Shown piece after piece: positions 19,444-27,350 of a stretch of 29,713 bases of DNA (positions are counted from its first letter, which is position 1; every line of letters starts with the position of its first letter). Both the position numbers and the translations under genes were made by a program. The DNA comes from CAYSDH01 sp964429805 (lineage in GTDB: Bacteria; Bacteroidota; Bacteroidia; Flavobacteriales_D; JABDKJ01): assembly GCA_964429805.1 (NCBI GenBank), contig CAYSDH010000038.1, positions 1 through 29,713 on the forward strand, given 5' to 3'. The notes beneath the pieces were generated by a model. That model did no database searches. It had not been told where the DNA came from and saw nothing but the letters and a program-made list of their open reading frames with translations.

Positions 19444-21584
19444 GTAGACTTTAGTTTTTTAAGACTGTCGGCATGTGCCTCAGCAAATCGAATTTCCTCA
19501 TAGCTGTAGCGATCTTTCAAATGCTCTTTTACCACCTTTAGTCCAAGTCCTGGGTAGAGTTCAAAAATGGGGAGTATAGTCTCAAGACTTTTCTCGTCAA
19601 TAAACTCAGTGGCTTTCGCCTCTCCATGGAGCACGCACTGGGCCAAGTGCCTACTGATGGTCTGAGCCGTAAAGTCACGGTCTGCTGCTACTGACTCAAT
19701 GTCTTTGCATTCACGCCACAAGGCCAGACTGTCGCGGGCGGTGTCTGGGAGTCGTGGCTCTCTTTTTTTCTTTTTGCCAGCGCGACCACTACTTGATTTG
19801 CGTGATGAGACTTCGTTCATTTTCGAACTCAGTCCGTGCTCTTCGAGGTGCTCAAGAATGACACGTAAAAACCTGTTGCCAAATCGCTGAACTTTCACCT
19901 TACCAAATCCACTTATGCGCAGCAGGTTTTCGGCCGAGTCTGGAAAATAGGTAGACAGCTCTACCAGACTTTTGTCAGAGACCACCGTANNNNNNNNNNG
20001 TTTTTCAAAGAGCTCTTTGTCATAAGACTTTTCTTCTGCTTTCGTTGACACTGTCTCAATGGCCACTTTGGTCAGCTCCACACGTTGATTTCCCTTGAGT
20101 ACTTTCCAGCTCTCGGCATTCAAGCTAATAGTTGGAAACTGACCAACACTCTGCGTGATGAGTCCGCGCTGAATCATCTCCTTACCGATTCCAGTCCATT
20201 TCTTTTTACTGTGCTCCTTGCCAATACCGTAGGTGCTCAGGGCACGCTGGGCGCTCAGTATTTTTTCTGACTGTGATCCTCTGAGTATGTCTATGATGTG
20301 AGAGAGGCCATAAGACCTGTCAAGTCGCGCCACGGTAGACAAAAGTTTCTGAGCCTCTATAGTCGCGTCAAACAGCTCTCTTTCGGTGAGGCAGATATCA
20401 CAATTGCCACAGTTACCTGAGTGCTCTTCGGCAAAGTAGTTCAGGAGATTCTTTCTTCTGCAGACATACGAATCCGCAAAGTCAACCATGCGTCTCAGCT
20501 TGTTGAGTAGTATCTGACTCTGCTCAGGATTGCCTTCTACTTCACAAAATCGGCTCAACTTGAAGTAATCTCCAGCACCGTAAAAAAGCAGTGCCTCACT
20601 AGGGAGTCCGTCTCGTCCTGCGCGACCTGTCTCTTGGTAATACCCTTCTATGTTTTTGGGCAAGTCAGCGTGCACCACAAAGCGGACATTGCTTTTGTCT
20701 ATTCCCATACCAAATGCGATGGTGGCCACCACAATATTTACTTCGTCTTTCAAGAACTTTTCTTGATGCGAATTTCGCTGCGCGGCAGGCAGGCCGGCAT
20801 GATAGGGGAGAGCATTAAAACCTTCGTCTCTCAAGTCTTGGGCAAGCTCTTCTGTGCTCTTTCTGCTGAGACAGTAGATGATGCCATACTCGTTTTTGTA
20901 ACCGTTGAGAAAGTCGCAAAGGGACTCAAACCACTGAGTCTTGGGCTTGACCGTGTAGCGAATGTTTGGACGGTCAAAACTGGAAAGAAACACTTTCGCA
21001 TGTGGCATTTTTAACTGACACAGAATGTCGCTCCTTGTTTGCTCATCGGCAGTGGCGGTCAGCGCAATCATTGGTGTGTCAGGAAACCGTTGTTTTAGTT
21101 GCCCAAGCATCACGTAGTCTGGCCTAAAGTCATGTCCCCACTGAGAGACACAGTGCGATTCATCAACCGCTATGAGCGAGATGTCCATCTTGTCGAGTTC
21201 ATTGAGAAAAATACCCGATTGATGAAACAATCTTTCTGGAGCGAGGTACAGGAGGTCGAGCTGACCTTTTCTAAACAAATCTAATGTCCATCTTTCCTGG
21301 TCTGGGTCCAGACTGCTGTTGAGATAGGCCGCCTCAATGCCGTTTAGTTTGAGTGCGTCAACTTGGTCTTTCATCAACGCGATAAGCGGAGAGATGACGA
21401 TGGCCGTGCCCTTTAAGCAGAGTGCTGGAAACTGATAACACAGCGACTTCCCGCCACCCGTGGGCATGAGCACAAATGAGTCATTGCCCTGTAATATGTG
21501 GTCGATGACAGGAGCCTGCGCATCGCGCAATTCAGAAAAACCGAAGCGGTCTTGGAGAATGGATTTGTGTTCTTGAGCCAACAT
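19440..21584 (-). CDS. recQ: ATP-dependent DNA helicase RecQ (with a sequence gap)
   Basis: A 3'-5' DNA helicase of about 720-730 residues once the gap is filled. The order of motifs is complete: motif 0 FGFSELRDAQ (14-23), Walker A PTGGGKSLCY with K46, DESH box 141-144 followed by the RecQ-specific aromatic loop CVSQWGHDFRPDY, SAT-equivalent ALTATAD, and motif VI QETGRAGRDG. The zinc site is the C...CGNC...C cluster in the YVCRRKNLLNYFAEEHSGNCGNCDIC stretch. A winged-helix RQC domain and an HRDC domain (VSDKSLVELSTYFP...LRISGFGKVKVQRFG) follow. The C-terminal part (about 620-714) is an extra helical HTH domain of the HTH_40 type seen on many Bacteroidota and Firmicutes RecQ. It acts in recombination repair and replication-fork rescue. 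Ten N between ELFEK and TVVSD hide part of the RQC-HRDC linker. Confidence 0.95.
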   Translation of the reverse strand: MLAQEHKSILQDRFGFSELRDAQAPVIDHILQGNDSFVLMPTGGGKSLCYQFPALCLKGTAIVISPLIALMKDQVDALKLNGIEAAYLNSSLDPDQERWTLDLFRKGQLDLLYLAPERLFHQSGIFLNELDKMDISLIAVDESHCVSQWGHDFRPDYVMLGQLKQRFPDTPMIALTATADEQTRSDILCQLKMPHAKVFLSSFDRPNIRYTVKPKTQWFESLCDFLNGYKNEYGIIYCLSRKSTEELAQDLRDEGFNALPYHAGLPAAQRNSHQEKFLKDEVNIVVATIAFGMGIDKSNVRFVVHADLPKNIEGYYQETGRAGRDGLPSEALLFYGAGDYFKLSRFCEVEGNPEQSQILLNKLRRMVDFADSYVCRRKNLLNYFAEEHSGNCGNCDICLTERELFDATIEAQKLLSTVARLDRSYGLSHIIDILRGSQSEKILSAQRALSTYGIGKEHSKKKWTGIGKEMIQRGLITQSVGQFPTISLNAESWKVLKGNQRVELTKVAIETVSTKAEEKSYDKELFEKXXXXTVVSDKSLVELSTYFPDSAENLLRISGFGKVKVQRFGNRFLRVILEHLEEHGLSSKMNEVSSRKSSSGRAGKKKKREPRLPDTARDSLALWRECKDIESVAADRDFTAQTISRHLAQCVLHGEAKATEFIDEKSLETILPIFELYPGLGLKVVKEHLKDRYSYEEIRFAEAHADSLKKLKST
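19990..19999. other. Scaffold gap (N10) inside recQ
   Basis: The gap falls where RecQ proteins read ELFE-LR-LRK-iA---vPPY-vFsD. Family alignment predicts about 16-18 missing codons, about 50 nt, against ten N written; the reading frame stays open across it only by chance. Confidence 0.7.
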
Positions 21585-21617
21585 GATGGGTGTCCTGATT
21601 GTTGATGTATTGAAGAA

Positions 21618-21625
21618 CGAACTTA
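21618..21625 (-). promoter_or_regulatory. Candidate -7 box (TAAGTTCG) for recQ
   Basis: Minus-strand TAAGTTCG lies 33 nt before ATG 21584 and is identical to the box before the rhodanese gene. No clear TTG -33 element is present. Confidence 0.35.
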
Positions 21626-21662
21626 GTGATTAGTATTTCTCACCGCCTTGGTTTTATGCAAC

Positions 21663-21694
21663 AAAAAAGGTGGCTCTTTTTGAGAGCCACCTTT
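21663..21694 (-). terminator. Terminator of katG
   Basis: An 11-bp stem (AAAGGTGGCTC / GAGCCACCTTT) with a 7-nt loop, followed on the minus strand by a T-run (complement of 21668-21663). It begins about 20 nt after the katG stop and separates it from recQ. Confidence 0.9.
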
Positions 21695-21714
21695 CAACTT
21701 TATGTTACCTCAAT

Positions 21715-23928
21715 TTACTTGAGGTCAAATCGGTCAAGGTTCATCACTTTGTGCCATGCGGCAACGAAGTCCTTCACAAATTTTTCTTCTCCGTCAGCAC
21801 AACCGTAGACTTCGGCCAACGCTCGAAGTTCAGTGTTAGAGCCAAAGATGAGGTCAGCGCGAGTGGCCGTCCATTTTTTGTCTCCAGTCTTTCTGTTAGT
21901 TCCTTCAAAAGTCTTCTGGTCATCAGAAGTGGCTTTCCAAGAAGTGCTCAGGTCAAGAAGGTTGACGAAGTAGTCAGTAGTCAATGCTTCCTTGCGGTTT
22001 GTAAATACACCGTGGTTTGAGCCGTCAAAGTTTGTGTCTAGGACTCTCATACCACCCATGAGCGCAGTCATTTCTGGTAAACTCAGTGTAAGTAGTTGCG
22101 ACTTGTCTACAAGCATCTCTTCACCAGAGGTCTTGTGCTTGGCTGCAAAGTAGTTTCTAAATCCGTCAGCAAGTGGCTCAAGCGCGGCAAAAGATTCTAC
22201 GTCTGTCTGATCTTGACTCGCGTCAGTTCTTCCAGCATCAAATGGCACTGTCACATCATGACCAGCATTTTTAGCGGCTTTTTCTATGGCCGCAGATCCT
22301 GCTAGTACAATCATATCAGCCATGGAAATGTGCTTGCTACCACTGTTAAAATCAGCGCGCACCGCCTCAAGACCATCTAGCACTTTTGACAGTTGACTTG
22401 GATTATTGACCGCCCAGTCCTTTTGAGGAGACAGTCTGATGCGAGCACCATTGGCACCACCTCTCATGTCTGAACCTCTGAAGGTAGAGGCAGAGGCCCA
22501 TGCAGTTGATACCAGTTCAGAAACGGATAATCCTGAAGCGAGCACCTTTTCTTTTAGCGTAGCAATGTCACTAGCGTCTACTTGTCCGCCTTCAGCGGCA
22601 GGCAGCGGGTCTTGCCAGATGAGTACCTCACTTGGTACTTCTGATCCAAGATATCTGTTTCTTGGTCCCATGTCTCGGTGAGTGAGCTTAAACCATGCTC
22701 TGGCAAAAGCGTCTTCAAAGTCTTTCGGGTTTTCAAGAAAGTGTCTTGAGATTTTCTCGTAGGCCGGGTCCATCTTCAGGGCCATGTCAGCAGTGGTCAT
22801 CATCAACGCCTCAGAACTTGATGAGTCGTGTGCAGCAGGTGCCATGCGCGCTGATGATGCAGCAGTAGGAGTCCACTGGTTTGCTCCAGCCGGACTTTTT
22901 GTTAATTCCCACTCGTAGTCAAAGAGCACTTTGAAGTAGTCATGGTCCCACGTAGTTGGGTTTGGAGTCCATGCACCTTCTATACCACTAGTTATAGTGT
23001 CTCCGCCATGCCCTGTGCCGAATGAGTTTTTCCAACCCATGCTTTGCTCTTCTATTGTGGCTCCAGCCGGTTCAGCGGCTACATATTTATCTGGATCGGC
23101 AGCACCGTGTGCTTTTCCAAAGGTGTGACCACCAGCTACAAGGGCTACAGTCTCTTTATCATTCATGGCCATTCGACCAAAAGTTTCTCTGATGTCAACC
23201 GCAGATTTTAGAGGTTCTGGATTTCCATTAGGCCCTTCAGGGTTGACATATATAAGTCCCATCTGAACAGCTGCCAGCGGATTTTCAAGGTCTCTCTCTC
23301 CAGTGTATCGCTTATCGTCTAGCCATTCTCCTTCAGAACCCCAGTAGATGTCTTGCTCCGGCTCCCAAATGTCAGCTCTTCCTCCGGCAAAGCCAAAGGT
23401 TTCAAAGCCCATAGATTCGAGGGCACAGTTTCCAGCCAAAATCATCAGGTCAGCCCACGATATTTTTTTACCGTACTTCTGCTTCACTGGCCATAGAAGA
23501 AGACGTGCCTTATCTAAGTTTCCATTATCAGGCCAGCTATTTAGTGGCGCAAATCTCTGGCTTCCAGATCCAGCACCACCTCTTCCGTCAGTGACGCGGT
23601 AGGTTCCTGCGCTGTGCCAGGCCATACGTATGAAGAATGGGCCATAATGACCATAATCTGCTGGCCACCAGTCTTGAGAGTCTGTCATCAGTTTGACTAG
23701 GTCTCCTTTTACGGCTGTTAGGTCTAGACTTTTAAATTCTTTGGCGTAGTCAAAATCGGCATCCATCGGGTCTGAAAGTGTTGAATGCTGACGGAGTATA
23801 TTAAGGTTGAGTTGGTTCGGCCACCAGTCTCGGTTAGATGTGCCGCCTCCGGCACTTTGTTTTACTGGGCCGTTAAGAAAAGGGCATTTGGTTGCATCAT
23901 TGGCAGATGCATTGCTTAAATCTTTCAT
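21715..23928 (-). CDS. katG: Catalase-peroxidase KatG
   Basis: A 737-residue haem enzyme that dismutates H2O2 and has peroxidase activity; the length matches the family. The distal active site is R101-W104-H105 in FFIRMAWHSAGTYR, and the proximal haem ligand is H268 in VAGGHTFGKAHG. The residues of the Met-Tyr-Trp covalent adduct needed for catalase activity are all present: W104, Y227 (GLIYVNPEGP) and M253 (ETFGRMAMND). The C-terminal half is the usual degenerate second peroxidase domain, ending with NTELRALAEVYGCADGEEKFVKDFVAAWHKVMNLDRFDL. No signal peptide, so cytoplasmic. The oxyR homologue nearby is the likely regulator. A possible operator lies 40-55 nt upstream. It has its own terminator and is probably monocistronic. 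Confidence 0.97.
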   Translation of the reverse strand: MKDLSNASANDATKCPFLNGPVKQSAGGGTSNRDWWPNQLNLNILRQHSTLSDPMDADFDYAKEFKSLDLTAVKGDLVKLMTDSQDWWPADYGHYGPFFIRMAWHSAGTYRVTDGRGGAGSGSQRFAPLNSWPDNGNLDKARLLLWPVKQKYGKKISWADLMILAGNCALESMGFETFGFAGGRADIWEPEQDIYWGSEGEWLDDKRYTGERDLENPLAAVQMGLIYVNPEGPNGNPEPLKSAVDIRETFGRMAMNDKETVALVAGGHTFGKAHGAADPDKYVAAEPAGATIEEQSMGWKNSFGTGHGGDTITSGIEGAWTPNPTTWDHDYFKVLFDYEWELTKSPAGANQWTPTAASSARMAPAAHDSSSSEALMMTTADMALKMDPAYEKISRHFLENPKDFEDAFARAWFKLTHRDMGPRNRYLGSEVPSEVLIWQDPLPAAEGGQVDASDIATLKEKVLASGLSVSELVSTAWASASTFRGSDMRGGANGARIRLSPQKDWAVNNPSQLSKVLDGLEAVRADFNSGSKHISMADMIVLAGSAAIEKAAKNAGHDVTVPFDAGRTDASQDQTDVESFAALEPLADGFRNYFAAKHKTSGEEMLVDKSQLLTLSLPEMTALMGGMRVLDTNFDGSNHGVFTNRKEALTTDYFVNLLDLSTSWKATSDDQKTFEGTNRKTGDKKWTATRADLIFGSNTELRALAEVYGCADGEEKFVKDFVAAWHKVMNLDRFDLK

Positions 23929-23968
23929 TGTTGAATTTTTTTAGGTGCTTCTATGCTTCAAAACTGCG

Positions 23969-23983
23969 ATAAATAATATTTAT
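23969..23983. promoter_or_regulatory. Inverted repeat upstream of katG, possible OxyR site
   Basis: ATAAAT-AAT-ATTTAT is a perfect inverted repeat with a T-N11-A core, 40-55 nt upstream of the katG start. The stretch is AT-rich, so chance is a real alternative, and it does not match the palindromes at oxyR closely. Confidence 0.25.
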
Positions 23984-24008
23984 AAAAATAAAGGTGGTAT
24001 TAGCGTAG

Positions 24009-24200
24009 CTAATGATTAGTTGAGTCGGTATTAGTGAAGGGTGGAGTAGGGGTTGTGCTGGCTGTATCTGGCCTTGGCTCATGTAATATTTGTCCTGGTT
24101 TGATTGCCTCAGAAAGTGCGCTCAGATAGTTGCTGACAGTCTTGATTATGCTGGCTAGTAAGAGTAGTGCACCTTTTGACAGGGGCTCAGATAGAATCAT
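24009..24200 (-). CDS. Possible small protein, unrecognised
   Basis: A 63-residue ORF (MILSEPLSKGALLLLASIIKT..., ending TPTPPFTNTDSTNH) in the katG-Nudix spacer. It has a helical, partly hydrophobic N-terminal half (GALLLLASIIKTVSNYLSALSEAI) and a Pro/Thr-rich tail, which looks more protein-like than a random frame. I find no TAnnTTTG box before it and know no homologue. An overlapping plus-strand ORF (24130-24330) looks less plausible. The rest of the 23929-24271 spacer shows nothing else. Confidence 0.25.
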   Translation of the reverse strand: MILSEPLSKGALLLLASIIKTVSNYLSALSEAIKPGQILHEPRPDTASTTPTPPFTNTDSTNH

Positions 24201-24271
24201 ATTTAAAACGGGTTTGGATAGTTCATGGTTTCCTTATTGGTTCGGATGTTATTGCGTATTATTGACACAAT

Positions 24272-24967
24272 ATGTCGCACACGAATCAGAAAATAAAAGT
24301 GGCGGTAGATGCTGTTGTCTTCGGTTATGAGAATCAGGTGTTACACGTGCTTCTTATTCAACAGCGCTACGGTCAGATGAAAGATCGTTGGGCTTTGCCT
24401 GGCGGATTTGTTTTAAATAACGAAACGCTGAGAGACGCAGTGAAGCGAGAGTTAAAAGAGGAGACAGGAGTGTCCACTTCTCACCTAGAGCAACTCTACA
24501 CATTTGGAGATGATGTCAACCGTGATTCTCGGGCTCAAGTGATTTCGGTAAGCTACTTTGGGGTGGTGCGTCCGAATGCCTTGAAGTTGAAGGCATCTGG
24601 TGATGCGCAAGATGCTAGATGGTTTAGGTTAGATGAAACACCAGACTTGGCATTTGACCATAATAGGATATTGAAGGTTGCTCTGCAGCGATTAAGGGCG
24701 CAAATGCATTACCAGCCTATTGGATTCAGCCTACTCAAGCGTGAATTTCCATTCTCAGATTTAGAAAATTTGTACAGTACTATTCTTGGCTATGACATAG
24801 AGAGGCGCAATTTTAGAAAGCGTATGCTGGCACTCGAAATCGTAGAAGAAACAGATAAGAAAGTGAGTATAGGTCGAGGGCGGCCAGCCTTTCTGTTCAA
24901 GTTTAATAAAGCTAAATATGATGCGCTAAAAAAGAGTGGGGCTATTCTAAATCTTCATTTAGCGTAA
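24272..24967 (+). CDS. nrtR: Nudix-domain transcriptional regulator, NrtR family
   Basis: A 231-residue protein with an N-terminal Nudix domain and a C-terminal winged helix. The Nudix box is fully consensus, G45-FVLNN-E51-TLRDAVK-R59ELKEETGV67. The C-terminal part (about 155-231) contains FRKRMLALEIVEETDKKVSIGRGRPAFLFKF, with the GRPA-LF-F ending typical of NrtR. In studied members the DNA-binding domain represses NAD-metabolism genes, and ADP-ribose binding to the Nudix domain releases DNA. The neighbours prs-like and nadV fit exactly. Other regulators of this architecture (such as AraR in Bacteroidota) control sugar use, but the context argues against that. The promoter of this gene itself is unclear; TATTATTG at about 24257-24264 is a poor -7 candidate. 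Confidence 0.88.
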   Translation: MSHTNQKIKVAVDAVVFGYENQVLHVLLIQQRYGQMKDRWALPGGFVLNNETLRDAVKRELKEETGVSTSHLEQLYTFGDDVNRDSRAQVISVSYFGVVRPNALKLKASGDAQDARWFRLDETPDLAFDHNRILKVALQRLRAQMHYQPIGFSLLKREFPFSDLENLYSTILGYDIERRNFRKRMLALEIVEETDKKVSIGRGRPAFLFKFNKAKYDALKKSGAILNLHLA

Positions 24968-24971
24968 AAAA

Positions 24972-25030
24972 GACGCAAATAATTTGTACGCATGATAAAG
25001 CTGCTTTACATTTGCGTCATAAATACGCAA
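24972..25030. promoter_or_regulatory. Candidate NrtR operator: GACGCAAAT half-site plus TTGCGT-N7-ACGCAA palindrome
   Basis: A perfect palindrome TTGCGTCATAAATACGCAA occupies 25012-25030. The half-sites ATTTGCGTC (25010-25018) and GACGCAAAT (24972-24980) are exact inverted copies of each other, 29 nt apart. The palindrome overlaps the -7 box and predicted transcription start of prs-nadV, as expected for a repressor site. Assignment to NrtR rests on location. Confidence 0.6.
24983..25014 (+). promoter_or_regulatory. Promoter of the prs-nadV operon (TTTG-N20-TACATTTG)
   Basis: TTTG at 24983-24986 and an exact TAnnTTTG box, TACATTTG, at 25007-25014 are separated by 20 nt, the best Bacteroidota-type promoter in the window. 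Transcription would start near 25018-25020, about 14 nt before ATG 25033. Confidence 0.7.
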
Positions 25031-25032
25031 TT

Positions 25033-25878
25033 ATGATTCTCAACTTAGATACACAGTTTCGACCAATTCCTGATTTGGAAGAGGTGCAATTTGAGGCGTT
25101 CACTTTTGCAGGAGGTGAGCCTCACATTAAAATCACAACAGACTTAAGTAAAGTGGCAGCCGTGCATGTCAGCCAGCGCCTTCGCTCGTTTAATGATATT
25201 GGTCTGCTGCTACTCGCAGTAGATGCCTTGAGAAGATGCGGAGTGAACACTATCAAGGCTATAATTCCTTATGTGCCTGCAGCACGACAAGACAGACTGA
25301 TGATGGCCGGAGAGCCTCTCTCTATTAAAGTAATTGCGGACATACTAAACTCGTGTAATTTTGACTCGCTGCAAGTTTTTGATGTCCATTCAGACGTTGC
25401 GCCAGCGTTGCTAAACAACTGTGATGCCCGAACAAATCATCAGTTTATTTCTGAAGTGGTAAAGGTTTTACCGCAGAGACTCCTACTCGTATCTCCTGAT
25501 GGAGGAGCGCTCAAGAAAATTGGGAGATTAGCTACGGAACTAAAAAACTATGAGGTGCTCGAGTGCTCGAAGTCAAGGGATGTCAAAACTGGAACTCTTT
25601 CGGGTTTTAAAGTTCCTGTAGAAGATCTTCAAGGCGCTGATTGCCTTTTAGTCGATGACATCTGCGATGGGGGCGGCACGTTTCTTGGGCTTGCAGCTGA
25701 GCTAAAGAAGAAAAATGCAGGGAAGCTATTTCTTGCCGTAAGTCACGGTATATTCAGCAGAGGGCTCGATGAGCTAAAGCAGTCTTTTGACAAAATATTT
25801 ACCACAGACAGCTTCAGCAGCCTAGAGTCTGACGAGCAGCTAGTACAAATCAAACTCCGTTCTGGAAAAACATTTTAA
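25033..25878 (+). CDS. Ribose-phosphate pyrophosphokinase homologue of the NAD-salvage operon
   Basis: A 281-residue PRPP-synthetase-family protein (the upstream in-frame TTG 25012 lies inside the promoter, so ATG 25033 is the start). It keeps PYVPAARQDR (ATP-binding, residues 79-88; canonical PYFGYARQDR), DVHSD (117-121; canonical DLHAEQ) and the PRPP loop LLVDDICDGGGTF (205-217; canonical VDDMIDTGGT). It is about 30 residues shorter than housekeeping Prs (about 315) and differs at KSRDVKTGTLSG (180-191) and SPDGGALKK (154-162). By the usual reading it makes PRPP from ribose-5-phosphate and ATP to feed NadV next door. The stop is 10 nt before nadV, so they are co-transcribed. Homologues in phage NAD reconstitution pathways pyrophosphorylate ADP-ribose instead, and the sequence alone does not decide. 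Confidence 0.85.
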   Translation: MILNLDTQFRPIPDLEEVQFEAFTFAGGEPHIKITTDLSKVAAVHVSQRLRSFNDIGLLLLAVDALRRCGVNTIKAIIPYVPAARQDRLMMAGEPLSIKVIADILNSCNFDSLQVFDVHSDVAPALLNNCDARTNHQFISEVVKVLPQRLLLVSPDGGALKKIGRLATELKNYEVLECSKSRDVKTGTLSGFKVPVEDLQGADCLLVDDICDGGGTFLGLAAELKKKNAGKLFLAVSHGIFSRGLDELKQSFDKIFTTDSFSSLESDEQLVQIKLRSGKTF

Positions 25879-25888
25879 TCATACAACT

Positions 25889-27346
25889 ATGAACACCTTA
25901 CTCTATACAGACGGATATAAAGTCGATCACAGAAGGCAATACCCAAAAGGCACGGGCTTAGTGTATTCAAACTGGACTCCTCGTAAAAGCCGTATTGATG
26001 GTGTCGAAGAAGTAGTCCTGTTTGGCTTACAGTACTTTATTAAAAAGTACATACTTGAGGAGTTTAACACCTCATTTTACGGGAGGCCAAAGGGTGAAGT
26101 CGTTGCTGAATACAAACGAAGAATTGACAACTATCTGGGGCCTAATCAAGTTGGAACGGAGCATATTGCGGCTTTGCACGACTTAGGTTACATACCAATG
26201 GTGATTAAGGCATTGCCTGAGGGGTCTACCGTGCCAATTAAGGTGCCCATGTTTACCATGTATAACACCTTGCCACAGTTTTTTTGGCTGACTAATTATT
26301 TTGAAACGCTAGTTTCCACAACAGTATGGCTTCCTTGTAACTCAGCCACCTTAGCAGCAAAGTACAGGGACATACTTGATCGGTATGCCGGGGAGACTTC
26401 TTCGGTGCCAGAGTTTGTAGACTGGCAAGGGCATGACTTTTCTATGCGCGGAATGGCCGGGCTTGAGGCAGCCATGATGAGCGCAGCCGGACACTTGACT
26501 TCCTTTACTGGAACAGACACCATACCAGCCATCGATTTTCTCGAACAGTATTATAATGCGCATGCAGACCAAGAGTTGATCGGTGGCTCAGTTGCGGCAA
26601 CAGAGCATTCGGTGATGAGCATGGGTACCAATGCAGAAGAGCAGAAAACCTTCGAAAGGTTAATCACTGATGTCTATCCAAATGGCATTGTGTCAATCGT
26701 TTCTGATACCTGGAACCTTTGGACTGTGCTTGAAGAGTATCTACCTAACCTCAAAGAGGCGGTCATGGCGCGTGATGGTAAAGTTGTAATTCGTCCAGAT
26801 AGTGGAGACCCGGTAGATATAATTTGTGGTAACCCAAATGGGACAACTGAAAGCGAACGACTTGGAGTGGTTCAGTTGCTGTGGAATACCTTTGGCGGTG
26901 CTGTCAATAGTAAAGGGTTTAAGGAATTGGATCCGCATATTGGAGCGATCTATGGCGATAGTATTACGCTAGAAAGAGCCGAGAATATGTGCGCGCGTCT
27001 CAAGCAAAATGGGTTTGCTTCTACAAATGTGGTGCTCGGAATAGGTTCATTCACCTATCAGTACAACACGCGTGACACCTTTGGTTTTGCCATGAAGGTG
27101 ACCTATGGCGAGGTTGATGGGCAAGGAAGAGAGATTTACAAAGACCCCATCACAGATGATGGAACAAAGAAGTCGGCAAAGGGTCTGATGAAGGTTACTC
27201 GTCAAGATGGGAAGTACACGCTTCAAGATCAAGTCTCATGGAGCGAAGAACAAGAGGGCGAACTGAAAGAAGTGTTTCGAGATGGAAAGCTCCTCATTGA
27301 CCAATCTTTGAGTGAGATACGAAGCAGAATGAAAAGCGCTGAGTAG
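25889..27346 (+). CDS. nadV: Nicotinamide phosphoribosyltransferase (NadV/NAMPT family)
   Basis: A 485-residue enzyme, close to the about 490 of human NAMPT. It converts nicotinamide and PRPP to NMN, the entry step of NAD salvage. Visible landmarks: DGYKVDHRRQYP (8-19), FSMRGMAGLEAA with R187, GTDTIPA with D210 (the Asp that favours nicotinamide over nicotinate), ATEHSVMSMG with the phosphorylated catalytic His as H240, VSDTWNLW, and IRPDSGDP (301-308, PRPP/NMN binding). It is the second gene of a two-gene operon with the Prs homologue, under the NrtR-type operator. The protein is cytoplasmic with no signal peptide. A relative (Namat) in phage NAD reconstitution uses ADP-ribose pyrophosphate, which this pair could also do. 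Confidence 0.92.
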   Translation: MNTLLYTDGYKVDHRRQYPKGTGLVYSNWTPRKSRIDGVEEVVLFGLQYFIKKYILEEFNTSFYGRPKGEVVAEYKRRIDNYLGPNQVGTEHIAALHDLGYIPMVIKALPEGSTVPIKVPMFTMYNTLPQFFWLTNYFETLVSTTVWLPCNSATLAAKYRDILDRYAGETSSVPEFVDWQGHDFSMRGMAGLEAAMMSAAGHLTSFTGTDTIPAIDFLEQYYNAHADQELIGGSVAATEHSVMSMGTNAEEQKTFERLITDVYPNGIVSIVSDTWNLWTVLEEYLPNLKEAVMARDGKVVIRPDSGDPVDIICGNPNGTTESERLGVVQLLWNTFGGAVNSKGFKELDPHIGAIYGDSITLERAENMCARLKQNGFASTNVVLGIGSFTYQYNTRDTFGFAMKVTYGEVDGQGREIYKDPITDDGTKKSAKGLMKVTRQDGKYTLQDQVSWSEEQEGELKEVFRDGKLLIDQSLSEIRSRMKSAE

Positions 27347-27350
27347 GGCG

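Noticed and set aside
19699..21014. Plus-strand ORFs opposite recQ (19699-19890, 20634-21014)
   Set aside because: They overlap a clearly conserved helicase on the other strand and show no domain of their own.
24272..24967. Reading the Nudix-HTH protein as an arabinose regulator (AraR type)
   Set aside because: No sugar-use genes are nearby, and the adjacent operon is NAD metabolism with a suitable operator.
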